64,000 bases of DNA from Paenibacillus sp. SYP-B4298 (GCF_027627475.1 NZ_CP115484.1:2650001-2714000); one strand, 5' to 3'. Numbered from the stretch's first letter, positions 8,845 through 18,518 are shown. The notes: generated from the sequence alone by a model not told the origin. Numbers and translations: made by a program.

Positions 8845-9768
8845 ATGGAAAAACGACTGTCCCGAACTGAAATGCTGTTCAGTCTCGCCTTCATCTTCGT
8901 GCTGATCCTGGCAATTGCCGCGTTCTTCTACGGAGTAAAGGTCGGTTCCGAAAAAACAGAAGCGAAATATCTGCCAATGAAGCTGCTTCATGCTGAGGGC
9001 GGTCCTAAGGTAACCGCGTATCAGCAGCAGGATTTGGTATCTTACTATCATACTGTATTTTTGCCGCTGCGTGAATTCCAGGCCGAATGGTTCACAGCGA
9101 TGGATAAGCTTCAGACAGGCCGCTCCACCGACGCTGCCGCCTCCTTCAAGGAGCTCTCCAAGCTGGCGACGAAGCAATATGAGACGATCAGCAAGTCCTC
9201 TGTGTCCGCTGTCTCGCCGTTATTGGAGCAATCCCAGACGAATGCGATGAAAAGCCTGAAGCTGTTCGAGCAAGCCGCGACGCGCATCGCCTCGGCAGCG
9301 AAGGATAAAGCGCCGGTCGCCGTCGTTAACGACGTTCCCAAGGATGCCTATTATACTCAGGCCGTTACCTATGCCTTGCAATCCCAACAGCAGTATTATG
9401 CCTCCATGCTCAAATGGGGCGCAACCACCGACAGCAAAATCCCGGGTGAATATGAAACACCATCCGTACTCGATATTTCAGAGTGGAACAAGCTGCCGTT
9501 TCTAGTCAAAAATAAAGTCATGGCCGACCAGTTGCATTCTCGCGGCACCATGGAATCCTTCTATCCGCATGACCTAAGCTCACGAGTCGATGAGTTCATC
9601 GCCTCTGGACAGACGGCAAAGATGCGCATCAAGACGGTGTCTGCTGTCGTTGATCTGCTCCTGAGCACCAAGGCTGTGCGAGACGGGGACTTCTCCGAGG
9701 GCAAGCTGAGCCGATACGACAAGGAGCTTTTGCCGCAACTTCCTTTCTTCTATAGCGAAGCCAAGTAG
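8845..9768 (+). CDS. Membrane-anchored extracytoplasmic protein of unknown function
   Basis: A 307-residue protein with one N-terminal transmembrane segment (about residues 10-30, FSLAFIFVLILAIAAFFYG) and an extracytoplasmic, mostly helical remainder rich in Lys, Gln and Ala. The start is ATG 8845 with GAAGGAG 8 nt upstream; a longer frame opening at 8767 lacks a site. No catalytic motif is evident. It lies alone on the plus strand between ypbD and serA. I do not recognise the family. Confidence 0.8.
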   Translation: MEKRLSRTEMLFSLAFIFVLILAIAAFFYGVKVGSEKTEAKYLPMKLLHAEGGPKVTAYQQQDLVSYYHTVFLPLREFQAEWFTAMDKLQTGRSTDAAASFKELSKLATKQYETISKSSVSAVSPLLEQSQTNAMKSLKLFEQAATRIASAAKDKAPVAVVNDVPKDAYYTQAVTYALQSQQQYYASMLKWGATTDSKIPGEYETPSVLDISEWNKLPFLVKNKVMADQLHSRGTMESFYPHDLSSRVDEFIASGQTAKMRIKTVSAVVDLLLSTKAVRDGDFSEGKLSRYDKELLPQLPFFYSEAK

Positions 9769-9798
9769 CGGAACAGAATAATTTCCAGCCATGAAGCA

Positions 9799-9846
9799 CT
9801 CGGTCAAGACCTATGCCAATCGTTCGACGGGGCATACTTGACCGAG
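9799..9846 (+). terminator. Hairpin after the 307-residue protein gene
   Basis: A long interrupted stem: CTCGGTCAAG pairs with CTTGACCGAG, and the inner TATGCC with GGCATA. No clear U tract follows, so termination is likely but unproven. Confidence 0.45.
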
Positions 9847-9910
9847 GGCGTTCTGCTGCGTTAGCTTGAATCATATCAAAAAAATTCACAATTGATCAAG
9901 TTAGAGGATT

Positions 9911-10092
9911 GCTTTTGTCGGCTTAAATGCTATAAAATAATAGAGGTCAACAGCGCTGCATTTGTTGAAAGACAATGGAATTTGTCGGACAGGCAATGCA
10001 GGCATACGAATCATTCGACAATTTTTAGGATGCGAATGAAACTCTCGTCTCTCTGCTCGAATTCAAGCTGCAGACGAGGGTTTTTCTCTTAA
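9911..10092 (+). promoter_or_regulatory. serA leader: promoter, micro-ORF and terminator hairpin
   Basis: A sigma-A-like promoter (TTGCTT, 16 nt, TATAAA, near 9911-9938) leads into an untranslated region of roughly 190 nt. Within it, 10041-10080 forms a hairpin (ACTCTCGTCT against AGACGAGGGT, plus an inner GCT/AGC helix) followed by TTTTTCTCTT, which looks like a rho-independent terminator placed before serA. A 20-codon ORF (ATG 10030, stop 10092) covers the hairpin and encodes MRMKLSSLCSNSSCRRGFFS, with six Ser and two Cys. Transcription attenuation tied to serine supply is therefore possible. The micro-ORF has only a weak ribosome site. Confidence 0.5.
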
Positions 10093-10127
10093 TGCACCAC
10101 AATTAAACTCTAGGAGGAATACCCGAG

Positions 10128-11720
10128 ATGTATAAAGTGCTAGTTTCAGATCCGATCAGCGATCTTGGCATTCAACAGTTGGTTGAAGCGCAAGATGTTG
10201 TAGTGGACAAGAAGCCAGGATTAAGCGAGGATGAGCTGGTAGCAATCATTGGCGAATACGACGCGCTGCTTGTACGCAGCCAGACACGCGTAACACCACG
10301 CATTATGGAAGCAGGAACAAACCTGAAGGTTATTGGCCGCGCCGGTGTAGGTGTAGATAATATCGATCTGCCTGCAGCAACCCAGCGCGGGATCGTCGTT
10401 ATTAATGCACCGGACGGCAATACGATTACGACATGCGAGCATACCTTTGCGATGATGATGGCTGTTGCCCGCCATATCCCGCAAGCTTATGCAAAAACGG
10501 TAAGCGGCGTATGGGATCGCAAGTCGTTCCTTGGCGTAGAGCTGCGCAACAAGGTGCTCGGTGTTCTGGGCATGGGCCGGATCGGCAGCGAAGTTGCCAA
10601 GCGTGCCAAAGCGTTCGGTATGGAGATTATGGGTTATGATCCGTTCCTTACCGAGGAACGCGCGGAGAAGATGGGCGTGAAGCTGTCTAGCGTTGAGGAT
10701 ATTGTCCGCCATGCAGACTTCATGACCGTTCATACACCGCTGACGCCGGAAACCCGTCACATGATCGGCAAGGCTCAATTCGAGATCATGAAGCCTGGCA
10801 TGCGTATCGTTAACTGTGCCCGTGGCGGCATCATCGACGAATTGGCGCTGGTGGAAGCAATCGATCAAAATATCGTTGCTGGCGCAGCATTTGACGTGTT
10901 CGAATCCGAACCGCCTGCTGCAGACCATCCGTTCCTGACACATCCTAAAATTATCGTTACGCCTCACCTCGGCGCATCGACAGTGGAAGCACAAGAGAAT
11001 GTTGCAATTGATGTTTCGGAGCAAGTGCTGCATATTCTGCGCAACGAGCCGTTCAGCAATGCGGTGAATATGCCTCCTGTTCCTGCTGAGGTACTCAATA
11101 AGCTGCAGCCTTACTTCTCCCTCGGCGAGAAGCTTGGAAGCTTCGCCGCTCAACTGGCTGAAGGCGCAGTGGAAGAGATTACCGTCAGCTACTCCGGTGA
11201 TCTGGCTGAAGTGGACACACAGCCGCTGACCCGCTATGTGGTGAAGGGCGTGCTCTCGCACCACCTGGGCTCCGAGCAGGTCAATCTGGTCAACTCGATG
11301 CATCTGGCCAAGGCGCGCGGCGTGAACATCGTCGTACAGAAATCACACACCACCAAAGGCTTTACGAACCTGCTGACCGTTTCGCTGCGCGTGAAGCAAG
11401 CGGAGAGTGTCGTTGCAGGCACACTGCTTAACGGTTATGGTGCGCGCATTGTCAAAGTTGACAAATTCCCGGTTGACGTTGCCCCAGAGGGTAACCTGAT
11501 TCTCGTGTCGCACAGCGACAAACCAGGCATCATCGGTCGCATCGGTACCTTGCTAGGCAGCAATGATGTTAACATCGCCACGATGCAAGTAGGACGTAAA
11601 ATTGTCGGCGGCGAGGCAGTTATGGTATTGAGCGTCGACAAGGCTGCACCAAGAGAAGTCTTGCAGGAGATTGCCAGTCTGCCAGATGTGAATAACGCCA
11701 AGGAGATTACGCTCTACTAA
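10128..11720 (+). CDS. serA: D-3-phosphoglycerate dehydrogenase
   Basis: Catalyses the first step of serine biosynthesis, 3-phosphoglycerate to 3-phosphohydroxypyruvate with NAD. 530 residues, the long form. Substrate and nucleotide-binding domains carry the Rossmann motif [19 protein letters not shown], then CARGGIIDE and TPHLGAST with the catalytic His. An intervening domain (about 320-445) precedes a C-terminal ACT domain (about 455-530, [19 protein letters not shown]), usual for serine feedback. GGAGGAAT precedes the ATG. The upstream leader contains a possible attenuator. Confidence 0.97.
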   Translation: MYKVLVSDPISDLGIQQLVEAQDVVVDKKPGLSEDELVAIIGEYDALLVRSQTRVTPRIMEAGTNLKVIGRAGVGVDNIDLPAATQRGIVVINAPDGNTITTCEHTFAMMMAVARHIPQAYAKTVSGVWDRKSFLGVELRNKVLGVLGMGRIGSEVAKRAKAFGMEIMGYDPFLTEERAEKMGVKLSSVEDIVRHADFMTVHTPLTPETRHMIGKAQFEIMKPGMRIVNCARGGIIDELALVEAIDQNIVAGAAFDVFESEPPAADHPFLTHPKIIVTPHLGASTVEAQENVAIDVSEQVLHILRNEPFSNAVNMPPVPAEVLNKLQPYFSLGEKLGSFAAQLAEGAVEEITVSYSGDLAEVDTQPLTRYVVKGVLSHHLGSEQVNLVNSMHLAKARGVNIVVQKSHTTKGFTNLLTVSLRVKQAESVVAGTLLNGYGARIVKVDKFPVDVAPEGNLILVSHSDKPGIIGRIGTLLGSNDVNIATMQVGRKIVGGEAVMVLSVDKAAPREVLQEIASLPDVNNAKEITLY

Positions 11721-11740
11721 TCTCCCTGATGAAGGATACC

Positions 11741-11775
11741 CCGCCAGTTCTGCATAGCAGAGCTGGCGGTTTTTC
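11741..11775 (+). terminator. Rho-independent terminator after serA
   Basis: Stem CCGCCAG-TTCTGC/GCAGA-GCTGGCGG with a 3-nt loop, followed by TTTTTCT; 20 nt beyond the serA stop. Confidence 0.9.
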
Positions 11776-11812
11776 TGTAGAGCTAGTACCCGAAGCGGAA
11801 CAGAGCTATAGG

Positions 11813-11852
11813 AGGCATAAAATAAGCGGCGCGGGAGGAATCCCGCGCCGCT
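11813..11852 (-). terminator. Rho-independent terminator of the res operon
   Basis: Perfect 12-bp GC-rich stem AGCGGCGCGGGA/TCCCGCGCCGCT (11825-11852) followed on the minus strand by TTATTTTAT. It lies just past the resE stop and faces the serA terminator. Confidence 0.9.
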
Positions 11853-11883
11853 ATGCTGTTCGTGAGCCCGAACAGGATCGTCG

Positions 11884-13326
11884 CTATGGCAATGTCTTGC
11901 TCCCCGCCGGCATTACCGGCAGCAGAATGGTAAAGGTCGTGCCTACATTGATCTGACTCTCCACATGAATGGAGCCGCCATGAGAATCGACAATGTTCTT
12001 GACGATGGCCAGACCCAGGCCCGTTCCACCTGAAGGGGCGCGAGTACGTGCCTTGTCGGCTTTATAGAAGCGCTCGAAGATGTAGGGCAAGTCTTCTCTC
12101 GGTATGCCTCTCCCCTGATCCTTCACAACCAGCCTCACATGAGCTTTGTCATCCTTAGCTATCGGCTCAGCCGTCACCCAGATGCGCGCATCCTCAGGCG
12201 TATGCCGGAGTGCATTATCGAGCAGGTTCGTCAGCACCTGCTCCAGACGATCCTCATCGGCTGCCTGCAGCATCATGGGTTCATCCGGTAGCTCGTAACG
12301 CAATGTAATGCCCCGCTCTTTGGAAAACACCTGAAACTTGCGGGTCACCCTGCGAATGAGAACACCAAGCTCCACCTCATGAAAGTTCATCTCAATGTGA
12401 CCGGCCTCCATGCGAGCCAGATCCAGCAGATCCTTCACTAGCCGACTCATCCTTAACGATTCATCGTAGATGACCTGTACCAACTCCTGGCGCTCCTCCG
12501 GGGAAGCGGCAATATCATCCATTAGCGCCTCGCTGTAGCCTTGAAGCATCGAGAGCGGTGTGCGAATCTCGTGAGATACATTTGCCACGAAGTCGCGCCG
12601 CAGCTTCTCCAGCTTGTATTCCTCTGTTACATTGCGCATGACGACGACCGCCCCTCTGACACTCTCATTAGAGGTGAGCGGCGCCATCACGACAGACCAG
12701 ACACTGTCGTGCACATTAACCTTGCTGCTCAGATCGCGCCCCTCGCGCAGAACCGTGCGGTACAGTTCATATAATGGTTCTGGCACCTCACCGTATTGCT
12801 TGGGATGCTGATCACCCTCAGACCAGCTCAGCTTGCTCCATTGCTCCATCGCATGCTGCCCCTCGGGGTTGGTCAGAATAATCCTACCGGCTGCGTCGAA
12901 TGTAATAACTGCATCCGCCATACTGCGCAGCACACTTGAGAGATGATCCTTCTCGTGGTATAGATCCTTGATAATCGTATCGAGCTCCGAGGCCATATGG
13001 TTGAAGGTATTTCCCAGTTCGCCAATCTCATCCGAGGACCGGATGGGAACTCTTGTCCGGTACTCTCCTTTAGAGATTTGATCCGCGGCCTTTTTTAGTT
13101 GGACTAGTGGCTGCGTGATCTTAGTGATGAGAAAGAAGGCAAAAAACGTAGTCAGCAAAAACCCGATGACGCCGGTAATAATGAACAGCATCATAATCTC
13201 GTTAGTTGCGCTAGTAAAGGTCAGATCCACATACAGCAGGAGCAGCGTTCCAAGTGTAATTAATATGAGCGCGACAAGCAACATAATCGTCAGCCATAGC
13301 TTGCCGACAACGCTTCTTCGCAGCAT
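11884..13326 (-). CDS. resE: Sensor histidine kinase ResE
   Basis: A 480-residue kinase paired with resD, 2 nt upstream. Order: TM1 (about 10-32), a very short outside loop of about 12 residues, TM2 (about 45-68), HAMP (70-122), PAS (about 128-235), HisKA with phospho-acceptor His252 in NVSHEIRTPLSML, and the HATPase domain (NALRH, DQGRGIP, GTGLGLAIVK). In B. subtilis ResE controls aerobic and anaerobic respiration genes. The B. subtilis protein is about 110 residues longer because of an extracytoplasmic domain between the two TM segments. That domain is absent here, so sensing probably relies on the membrane or PAS domain. Confidence 0.92.
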   Translation of the reverse strand: MLRRSVVGKLWLTIMLLVALILITLGTLLLLYVDLTFTSATNEIMMLFIITGVIGFLLTTFFAFFLITKITQPLVQLKKAADQISKGEYRTRVPIRSSDEIGELGNTFNHMASELDTIIKDLYHEKDHLSSVLRSMADAVITFDAAGRIILTNPEGQHAMEQWSKLSWSEGDQHPKQYGEVPEPLYELYRTVLREGRDLSSKVNVHDSVWSVVMAPLTSNESVRGAVVVMRNVTEEYKLEKLRRDFVANVSHEIRTPLSMLQGYSEALMDDIAASPEERQELVQVIYDESLRMSRLVKDLLDLARMEAGHIEMNFHEVELGVLIRRVTRKFQVFSKERGITLRYELPDEPMMLQAADEDRLEQVLTNLLDNALRHTPEDARIWVTAEPIAKDDKAHVRLVVKDQGRGIPREDLPYIFERFYKADKARTRAPSGGTGLGLAIVKNIVDSHGGSIHVESQINVGTTFTILLPVMPAGSKTLP

Positions 13327-13328
13327 CG

Positions 13329-14045
13329 TTACTTCGGAACCTCTAGCTTATAGCCTACGCCCCATACCGTTGTGATCATGCCTGCTGCTTCGGGCGATAC
13401 CTTGTTCAGCTTCTCTCTCAACCGCTTCACATGGGTATCCACCGTGCGCAAGTCGCCAAAGAACTCATAATTCCATACGTCCTTCAGCAGCTCCTCCCGC
13501 GAGAATACCTTGTCCGGCGAGATGGCTAGATAGTGCAGGAGCTCATACTCCTTCGGCGTCAGGCTGACCTCCTGCCCTCCCGCAGTCACACGGTGAGCAT
13601 CATGTTCAATTACGAGATGTGGGAATACAATATTGTTGCTTGAGTTAGCTTCCTTCGTCAGATACGCCGTGGCGGAGGAGCGACGCAGGATGGCCTTGAC
13701 CCTGTAGATGACCTCGCGTGGGCTGAAGGGCTTGACGACATAGTCATCCGCGCCTACCTCAAAGCCTTGTACACGATTCATCTCCTCCCCCTTGGCGGTA
13801 AGCATAATAACAGGTGTTGCCTTCACTTGCCGCAACCGGGAACACACTTCAATACCATCAATACCTGGCAGCATCACATCCAGCAAGATCAGGTCAAAAT
13901 CGAAAGCCGTTGCCATACGAAGCGCAGTCTCTCCATCCTCTGCCTCTTCAATCTGATACCCTTCCTTCTCCAGATACATCTTCAACAATCGGCGAATTCG
14001 TTCCTCATCATCTACCACTAAAATACGTTGAATGGGCTCAGACAT
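13329..14045 (-). CDS. resD: Response regulator ResD
   Basis: A 238-residue OmpR-family regulator. The receiver domain has DDEERIRRLL, the phospho-acceptor Asp in LILLDVMLPG, the conserved Thr/Ser region (VIMLTAKGEE) and Lys in YVVKPFSPREV. The C-terminal winged helix ends with LRTVDTHVKRLREKL and VWGVGYKLE. It is the regulator for ResE; together they activate respiratory genes in response to oxygen or NO limitation. It follows resC by 30 nt. Confidence 0.95.
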   Translation of the reverse strand: MSEPIQRILVVDDEERIRRLLKMYLEKEGYQIEEAEDGETALRMATAFDFDLILLDVMLPGIDGIEVCSRLRQVKATPVIMLTAKGEEMNRVQGFEVGADDYVVKPFSPREVIYRVKAILRRSSATAYLTKEANSSNNIVFPHLVIEHDAHRVTAGGQEVSLTPKEYELLHYLAISPDKVFSREELLKDVWNYEFFGDLRTVDTHVKRLREKLNKVSPEAAGMITTVWGVGYKLEVPK

Positions 14046-14075
14046 AGCTCCCCGCTCCTTTCTACTGAAATGGTA

Positions 14076-15338
14076 TTATACTCCGGCATAGGAATGCAAG
14101 CCGGCAATGACCAGATTGACCCCAATTAACGTAAACATGACAATGACAAAGCCGATCACAGCTAGCCATGCGGAGCGTTGTCCCTGCCAGCCGCGCGATA
14201 GACGCAGGTGGAGGTATGCGCTGTAGTACAGCCATGTGATTAGTGCCCACACCTCTTTGGGATCCCATCCCCAAAATCTCGACCAGGCAATATTGGCCCA
14301 GATCATCGCGAAGATCAACGCACCGAGCGTAAATACCGGAAAGCCGATCGCAATCGCCCGATAGCTGATCTCATCCAGATCCTCAGGGTCAATTCCTTCC
14401 ATATACGGGTGAATAACAGCCCCCAGACGCTTGCGGAGCAGCAGCCGCAGCAGACCATACAATATAGAGCCAGCGATGATGGACCAAATCACCGTATTGA
14501 ATTTGCGTCCAGCATTAACCCCATTCATCCAAGATGGCGTCTCAAGCAGTGGCTCTTGCAAGCCTAGGAAGCTGTCCATGCTCGTGGTAACACTGTTATA
14601 CGGCTTAAATATCGGCGGCAGTGTGTACTCGACCGTTTCCGTTGTCGTCGATTCTTGACCGCGGCTGTCTATCTTCACCTGCTCCTGCATAAACTCTGCA
14701 TGGTAATCGGCGCCCCGGAACGCGAACACAATAACGATGAAGCCGACGATAACAACGAGCACATACAGCGTAAACTCTACCCAGCGCTGCGCACGCTTGG
14801 CTTCCTTCGTCTGTTGCTTGAAGTCCACCACACGCAGCAGATACATAAGCCCCGCAGCGAACCCGACAGCGAAGAAGGCCTCCCCGAGCGCGGCCGTTGT
14901 GACATGCACCTTCAGCCAGATCGAATTCAATGACGGGATGAGCGGCTGCACCTCCTGCGGGAATACCGACGCATACGCTACGATAATAACCGTAAGCGGC
15001 AGAGCGAACATGCCCAACAGCGGCGTGCGATAGATCGCATTGATGATGACAAATGCAATCATGATCGCCATCCCAAGGAAGGTCATGAATTCATACATGT
15101 TGCTCGTCGGAATCTGCCCGCTTCCATACCACCTGGCAAAGAAAAACAACAGATGCGCCGCCAGACCGAGCAGCGACACGATGTAAGCGATCTTGCCCCA
15201 GCGCTTGACGTGGGCCTTGGGATCGCGGTTGCTCCACTTCTTCCCGCCAATGGCGATCATATAGAAGATGAAGCCGAAGCAATATAAGAAGAAGGCAGCG
15301 ATAAAGGAATCACTGCTAAGTTCCAGCCAAAAATTCAC
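14076..15338 (-). CDS. resC: Cytochrome c biogenesis protein ResC/CcsA
   Basis: A 420-residue multipass membrane protein of the haem-handling CcsA/CcmC/CcmF superfamily, with the tryptophan-rich segment WGWDPKEVWALITW and flanking His residues. It forms the system II haem export and ligation complex with ResB. Its start overlaps the resB stop by 4 nt, so they are translationally coupled. About residues 195-270 form a large loop between TM segments. Confidence 0.94.
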   Translation of the reverse strand: MNFWLELSSDSFIAAFFLYCFGFIFYMIAIGGKKWSNRDPKAHVKRWGKIAYIVSLLGLAAHLLFFFARWYGSGQIPTSNMYEFMTFLGMAIMIAFVIINAIYRTPLLGMFALPLTVIIVAYASVFPQEVQPLIPSLNSIWLKVHVTTAALGEAFFAVGFAAGLMYLLRVVDFKQQTKEAKRAQRWVEFTLYVLVVIVGFIVIVFAFRGADYHAEFMQEQVKIDSRGQESTTTETVEYTLPPIFKPYNSVTTSMDSFLGLQEPLLETPSWMNGVNAGRKFNTVIWSIIAGSILYGLLRLLLRKRLGAVIHPYMEGIDPEDLDEISYRAIAIGFPVFTLGALIFAMIWANIAWSRFWGWDPKEVWALITWLYYSAYLHLRLSRGWQGQRSAWLAVIGFVIVMFTLIGVNLVIAGLHSYAGV

Positions 15339-16987
15339 GTTTTGTTCCCCCCGTTATCGAGCGATTTGGGCTCCACCTCGATGCCCGCTTTGCCGAGCAC
15401 CCAGGCGACTTCGCTGCGCATGCCATAAAAGTTTTTGTTGGTGTGCGCTCCCAGCGATAACGTCCCCTGGTCAAAGCGCAGCCATATTCTGCGATGGTGC
15501 CAGTAAAAGCCCATAATAAGGCCAATCATGGAGATTGCCGCCCCGATCCATATATACGGGACCGCTGAATCCTTGCGAATGTTCAGATAGGTGATGGCGC
15601 CAGATAGCTTCACATTCTCCATTCCATTCACCTTAATCTCAAATCGATCGGCAATCGAACGGTTCAGGGCATCCTGATTGAATTGAAGCTTATCAATCTG
15701 GTTCGGAAAGTATAGATAAGCCTCCCCCTCTTCCTTCAATCCAGGCCCCGTGATAATAAACAGATAGGCTGGAGCGTTCGGCTCTCTGGAGAGAGTAGTT
15801 GGCTCGCCGTTGCTGCCATAAGCGAACTCCATATATTGTGACCGCAAATTCAGCGTATAGGGCCCCACCTGAAAGGTTGTTTGAGGATTGCGAATATCGA
15901 GCTCAAATGGACCGAACTCCTCCCCAGTCTGCTTGTTGATCAGCACCGGCTTGACCAACTCCAGGCGCGGCGTGGCGTCAAAGCCTGACTGGTACGCCTT
16001 CAGCCCTTCATAGCTGAGCGGATCATTTAACACAATATCGTGACGCGCGACCTCCTCCAGCACCGGCTCCTTGGTCAGCTCGTTACAGTCCTCCACGCAG
16101 CGGTACAGGACGGCCTTCGTCTCATACAGCTTGGGTCTTGCAGTGCCCTTCAAGCTGTCGGGAAGCTCGTCATCTGTATAATAGTTCACCGTGAACTTTT
16201 CATTCTTAATATAATATTCGGTTCCCTCGATCTCGTTGGTCTGGCCTTCAGGAACAGCAACATACATATCCATGTGCAGCCCTGGGATACTTCTGGCCAG
16301 TACCGCCAGCAGAAACAGGATCAGCCCGATATGGTTAATGTAAGGCCCCCAGCGGCTAAACCGATTCTTCTCGGCCAGCAGCGCCGTACCCTCGGTATGC
16401 ACCTTGTATCGCTTCTTCTTCAACTGCTCGGCGATCCGCTCGACAAACTGCTCCTCGCTGCCTTCAATGGGGCCGGTATAGACAACTTTTTGGCGAGTAA
16501 TAAAACGAAGATGCTTGCGAATCTGCTGCTTGGACAGCGCACGATACAGCGGCAACACCCGGTCGAGCGAGCAGATAACGAGCGAGGTGCCGATCATGAC
16601 GAGCAGCGTAATATACCACCAGGAGTTATACGTGTGGGACAGGCCTAGCATATAATAGATTTTGCCGATAGTTCCATGGTTCATCTCATAATAGGTAGCC
16701 GGGTCCTCGGTCAACATATTCTCCTGGGTGAAGATGGTGCCCAGCACGGATGCCAACAGCGTTATTATAATCAGATAGACAGCAATCTTGACCGACGAGA
16801 AGAAGCTCCATATCTTATCGATAAGATTCGGATTCGCCTTCTGTGACCGCCTTGCTACACCATCATAACGCATCTCGAGCGGCTCGTCTGATAGCAGTTC
16901 TTCTCCAAGCGGCTTGCCGCAGGATTCACATAGCACAGTCCCCACATGATTTTGATGGCCGCACTCGCATTTTGTATTCTGAAACAA
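15335..16987 (-). CDS. resB: Cytochrome c biogenesis protein ResB with N-terminal zinc ribbon
   Basis: A 550-residue partner of ResC in system II cytochrome c maturation. TM segments lie near residues 68-88, 120-140 and 213-233, followed by a long extracytoplasmic region and a last TM near 490-510 (SAVPYIWIGAAISMIGLIMGF). In front is an extra module: KCECGHQNHVGTVLCESCGK (residues about 6-25), a four-cysteine zinc-ribbon-like knuckle. That knuckle is not part of the core ResB fold. It overlaps resC and lies 26 nt after resA. Confidence 0.92.
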   Translation of the reverse strand: MFQNTKCECGHQNHVGTVLCESCGKPLGEELLSDEPLEMRYDGVARRSQKANPNLIDKIWSFFSSVKIAVYLIIITLLASVLGTIFTQENMLTEDPATYYEMNHGTIGKIYYMLGLSHTYNSWWYITLLVMIGTSLVICSLDRVLPLYRALSKQQIRKHLRFITRQKVVYTGPIEGSEEQFVERIAEQLKKKRYKVHTEGTALLAEKNRFSRWGPYINHIGLILFLLAVLARSIPGLHMDMYVAVPEGQTNEIEGTEYYIKNEKFTVNYYTDDELPDSLKGTARPKLYETKAVLYRCVEDCNELTKEPVLEEVARHDIVLNDPLSYEGLKAYQSGFDATPRLELVKPVLINKQTGEEFGPFELDIRNPQTTFQVGPYTLNLRSQYMEFAYGSNGEPTTLSREPNAPAYLFIITGPGLKEEGEAYLYFPNQIDKLQFNQDALNRSIADRFEIKVNGMENVKLSGAITYLNIRKDSAVPYIWIGAAISMIGLIMGFYWHHRRIWLRFDQGTLSLGAHTNKNFYGMRSEVAWVLGKAGIEVEPKSLDNGGNKT

Positions 16988-17013
16988 TGTGGGAAACCTC
17001 CTTTCCTTCCTTA

Positions 17014-17541
17014 TTAGGGCTCAAAAAGCTTCTCCACACGTTTCTGGATCTGTTCCTCGCTCATCTCAGCCACGACGATCTCCGCTATGTTACCGTCCGG
17101 CTTGACGAAAAAGGTAGTAGGATACGACCTTAAGCCGTACATACGCTCCACCTTGCGATTCACATCCCGCAGCACCGTAAAATTAAGGCTCAGCCGCTGA
17201 ACATAATTTTGCACAGGAAGGTCCGCTTCACTTAAATTAATCGCCAGCACTTCCAGCCCTTCGCTCTTCCACTTGTCGTACTGCCTCTGAAACTCAGGCA
17301 GCTCGCGAATGCATGGTGGACAGAACGTTCCCCAGAACGTAATAACGAGCGGCTTGCCCTTGTAATCCGCCAGGCTATGTACTTCGCCCTTCAGATCAAA
17401 CAATGAAAAACCGGGCGGTTGATCTCCTACTCCCGGCACTTTCGATTTCTCCTTAAATAAGGTTTGCCCAATGGCAAACCCGCCAATCAGCAGAACCAAA
17501 ATCAGAATGACAACTTGCACTTTTTTACGGGCAGTCCCCAT
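17014..17541 (-). CDS. resA: Thiol-disulfide oxidoreductase ResA
   Basis: A 175-residue membrane-anchored thioredoxin-like protein with one N-terminal TM segment (about residues 8-26) and the active site FCPPC (residues about 74-78; B. subtilis ResA has CEPC). It keeps apocytochrome c cysteines reduced outside the membrane before haem attachment. First gene of resABCDE in the usual order. Confidence 0.93.
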   Translation of the reverse strand: MGTARKKVQVVILILVLLIGGFAIGQTLFKEKSKVPGVGDQPPGFSLFDLKGEVHSLADYKGKPLVITFWGTFCPPCIRELPEFQRQYDKWKSEGLEVLAINLSEADLPVQNYVQRLSLNFTVLRDVNRKVERMYGLRSYPTTFFVKPDGNIAEIVVAEMSEEQIQKRVEKLFEP

Positions 17542-17612
17542 ACCTATTCCCCCACCTGTGTCGCAAACAATTCACAAGTTACATTATATCGGATATAAGG
17601 TGACTTGAGCGG

Positions 17613-18356
17613 TCATTTTTTATGAATATTATGTGACTTGGAGGCGATATCCAGCAGATCCTTCACTTCCTTGGGCGTCAGTTGGCGGAACTTGCCACGC
17701 TGCAGATTGTGCAGACCTAGTTCACCAAAGCGAATCCGCTTCAGCCGGATGACCGGATGACCGATCGCCTCGAACATGCGTCTTACTTGGCGGTTGCGCC
17801 CCTCATGAATCGTAATCGTAATGGTCGCAAACTTATTGTCCGGGTCCACATCCTGGTACTCGACCTCTGCGGGTGCGGTCATGCCATCCTCAAGCTGAAT
17901 CCCCTTGGCAAGCTTGTCCAGCTCCTGACCATGCGGCACCCCCTTGACGGTAGCCAGATACGTCTTGGGAACATGATGCTTGGGGTGGGTCAGCATATTG
18001 GCAAACTGTCCATCATTGGTCAGCAGCAGCAGCCCCTCTGTATCATAATCCAGCCGTCCGACCGGATAGACTCGCTCCTTGATTCCTTTAAGAAAATCAG
18101 CAACTATCTTGCGTCCCTCAGGGTCCTTCGCGCTCGTAATGACGCCCTTGGGCTTGTTGAACATCAGGTACAGCTTGTTCTCCCCCCGTACAATTTTGCC
18201 GTTGACGCTGATGACATCCTCTGCCGGATCAGCCTTGGTCCCCAGCTCTGTAACGGTCTCTCCGTTAACCTGCACTGCCCCCGATAAAATTAATTCCTCA
18301 CATTTGCGCCGCGATGCGACACCGGCTTGTGCCAAAATTTTTTGTAAACGTTCCAA
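17613..18356 (-). CDS. rluB: 23S rRNA pseudouridine synthase RluB
   Basis: Makes a pseudouridine in helix 80 of 23S rRNA. An N-terminal S4 RNA-binding domain (LQKILAQAGVASRRKCEELI) is followed by the RsuA-family catalytic motif GRLDYDTEGLLLLTNDG with the active Asp. The start is taken as TTG 18356 because GAGGTGA lies 5 nt upstream and the resulting N terminus (MERLQK) fits the family; an ATG at 18380 is an alternative. About 247 residues. The position upstream of resA matches B. subtilis. Confidence 0.92.
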   Translation of the reverse strand: MERLQKILAQAGVASRRKCEELILSGAVQVNGETVTELGTKADPAEDVISVNGKIVRGENKLYLMFNKPKGVITSAKDPEGRKIVADFLKGIKERVYPVGRLDYDTEGLLLLTNDGQFANMLTHPKHHVPKTYLATVKGVPHGQELDKLAKGIQLEDGMTAPAEVEYQDVDPDNKFATITITIHEGRNRQVRRMFEAIGHPVIRLKRIRFGELGLHNLQRGKFRQLTPKEVKDLLDIASKSHNIHKK

Positions 18357-18488
18357 TTGTTTCACCTCATTCTCCATCATACCTATTCGTTCTTAAAAGC
18401 ACAAGCGGGCAATCACAAAGTACCCCGCACGATGTGATTTTTTTCGACGAGGATGCCCTCAGCGCCACTGCGCCGCGAAAAACAACAG

Positions 18489-18518
18489 CATAGCGCCCCC
18501 TAATCGGGAGGCGCTATG
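18489..18518 (-). terminator. Rho-independent terminator after spmB
   Basis: Stem CATAGCGCC/GGCGCTATG with an inner CCC/GGG extension, then TTGTTTTT a few nt further on the minus strand. Confidence 0.8.

Noticed and set aside
9880-10127. T-box riboswitch before serA
   Set aside because: The AGGGTGGNACCGCG antiterminator signature and specifier-loop layout are absent; only a terminator-like hairpin is seen.
10221-11303. Long minus-strand open frame of 360 codons
   Set aside because: It lies entirely opposite serA, has no ribosome site and no recognisable domain; it is a shadow of the codon pattern of serA.
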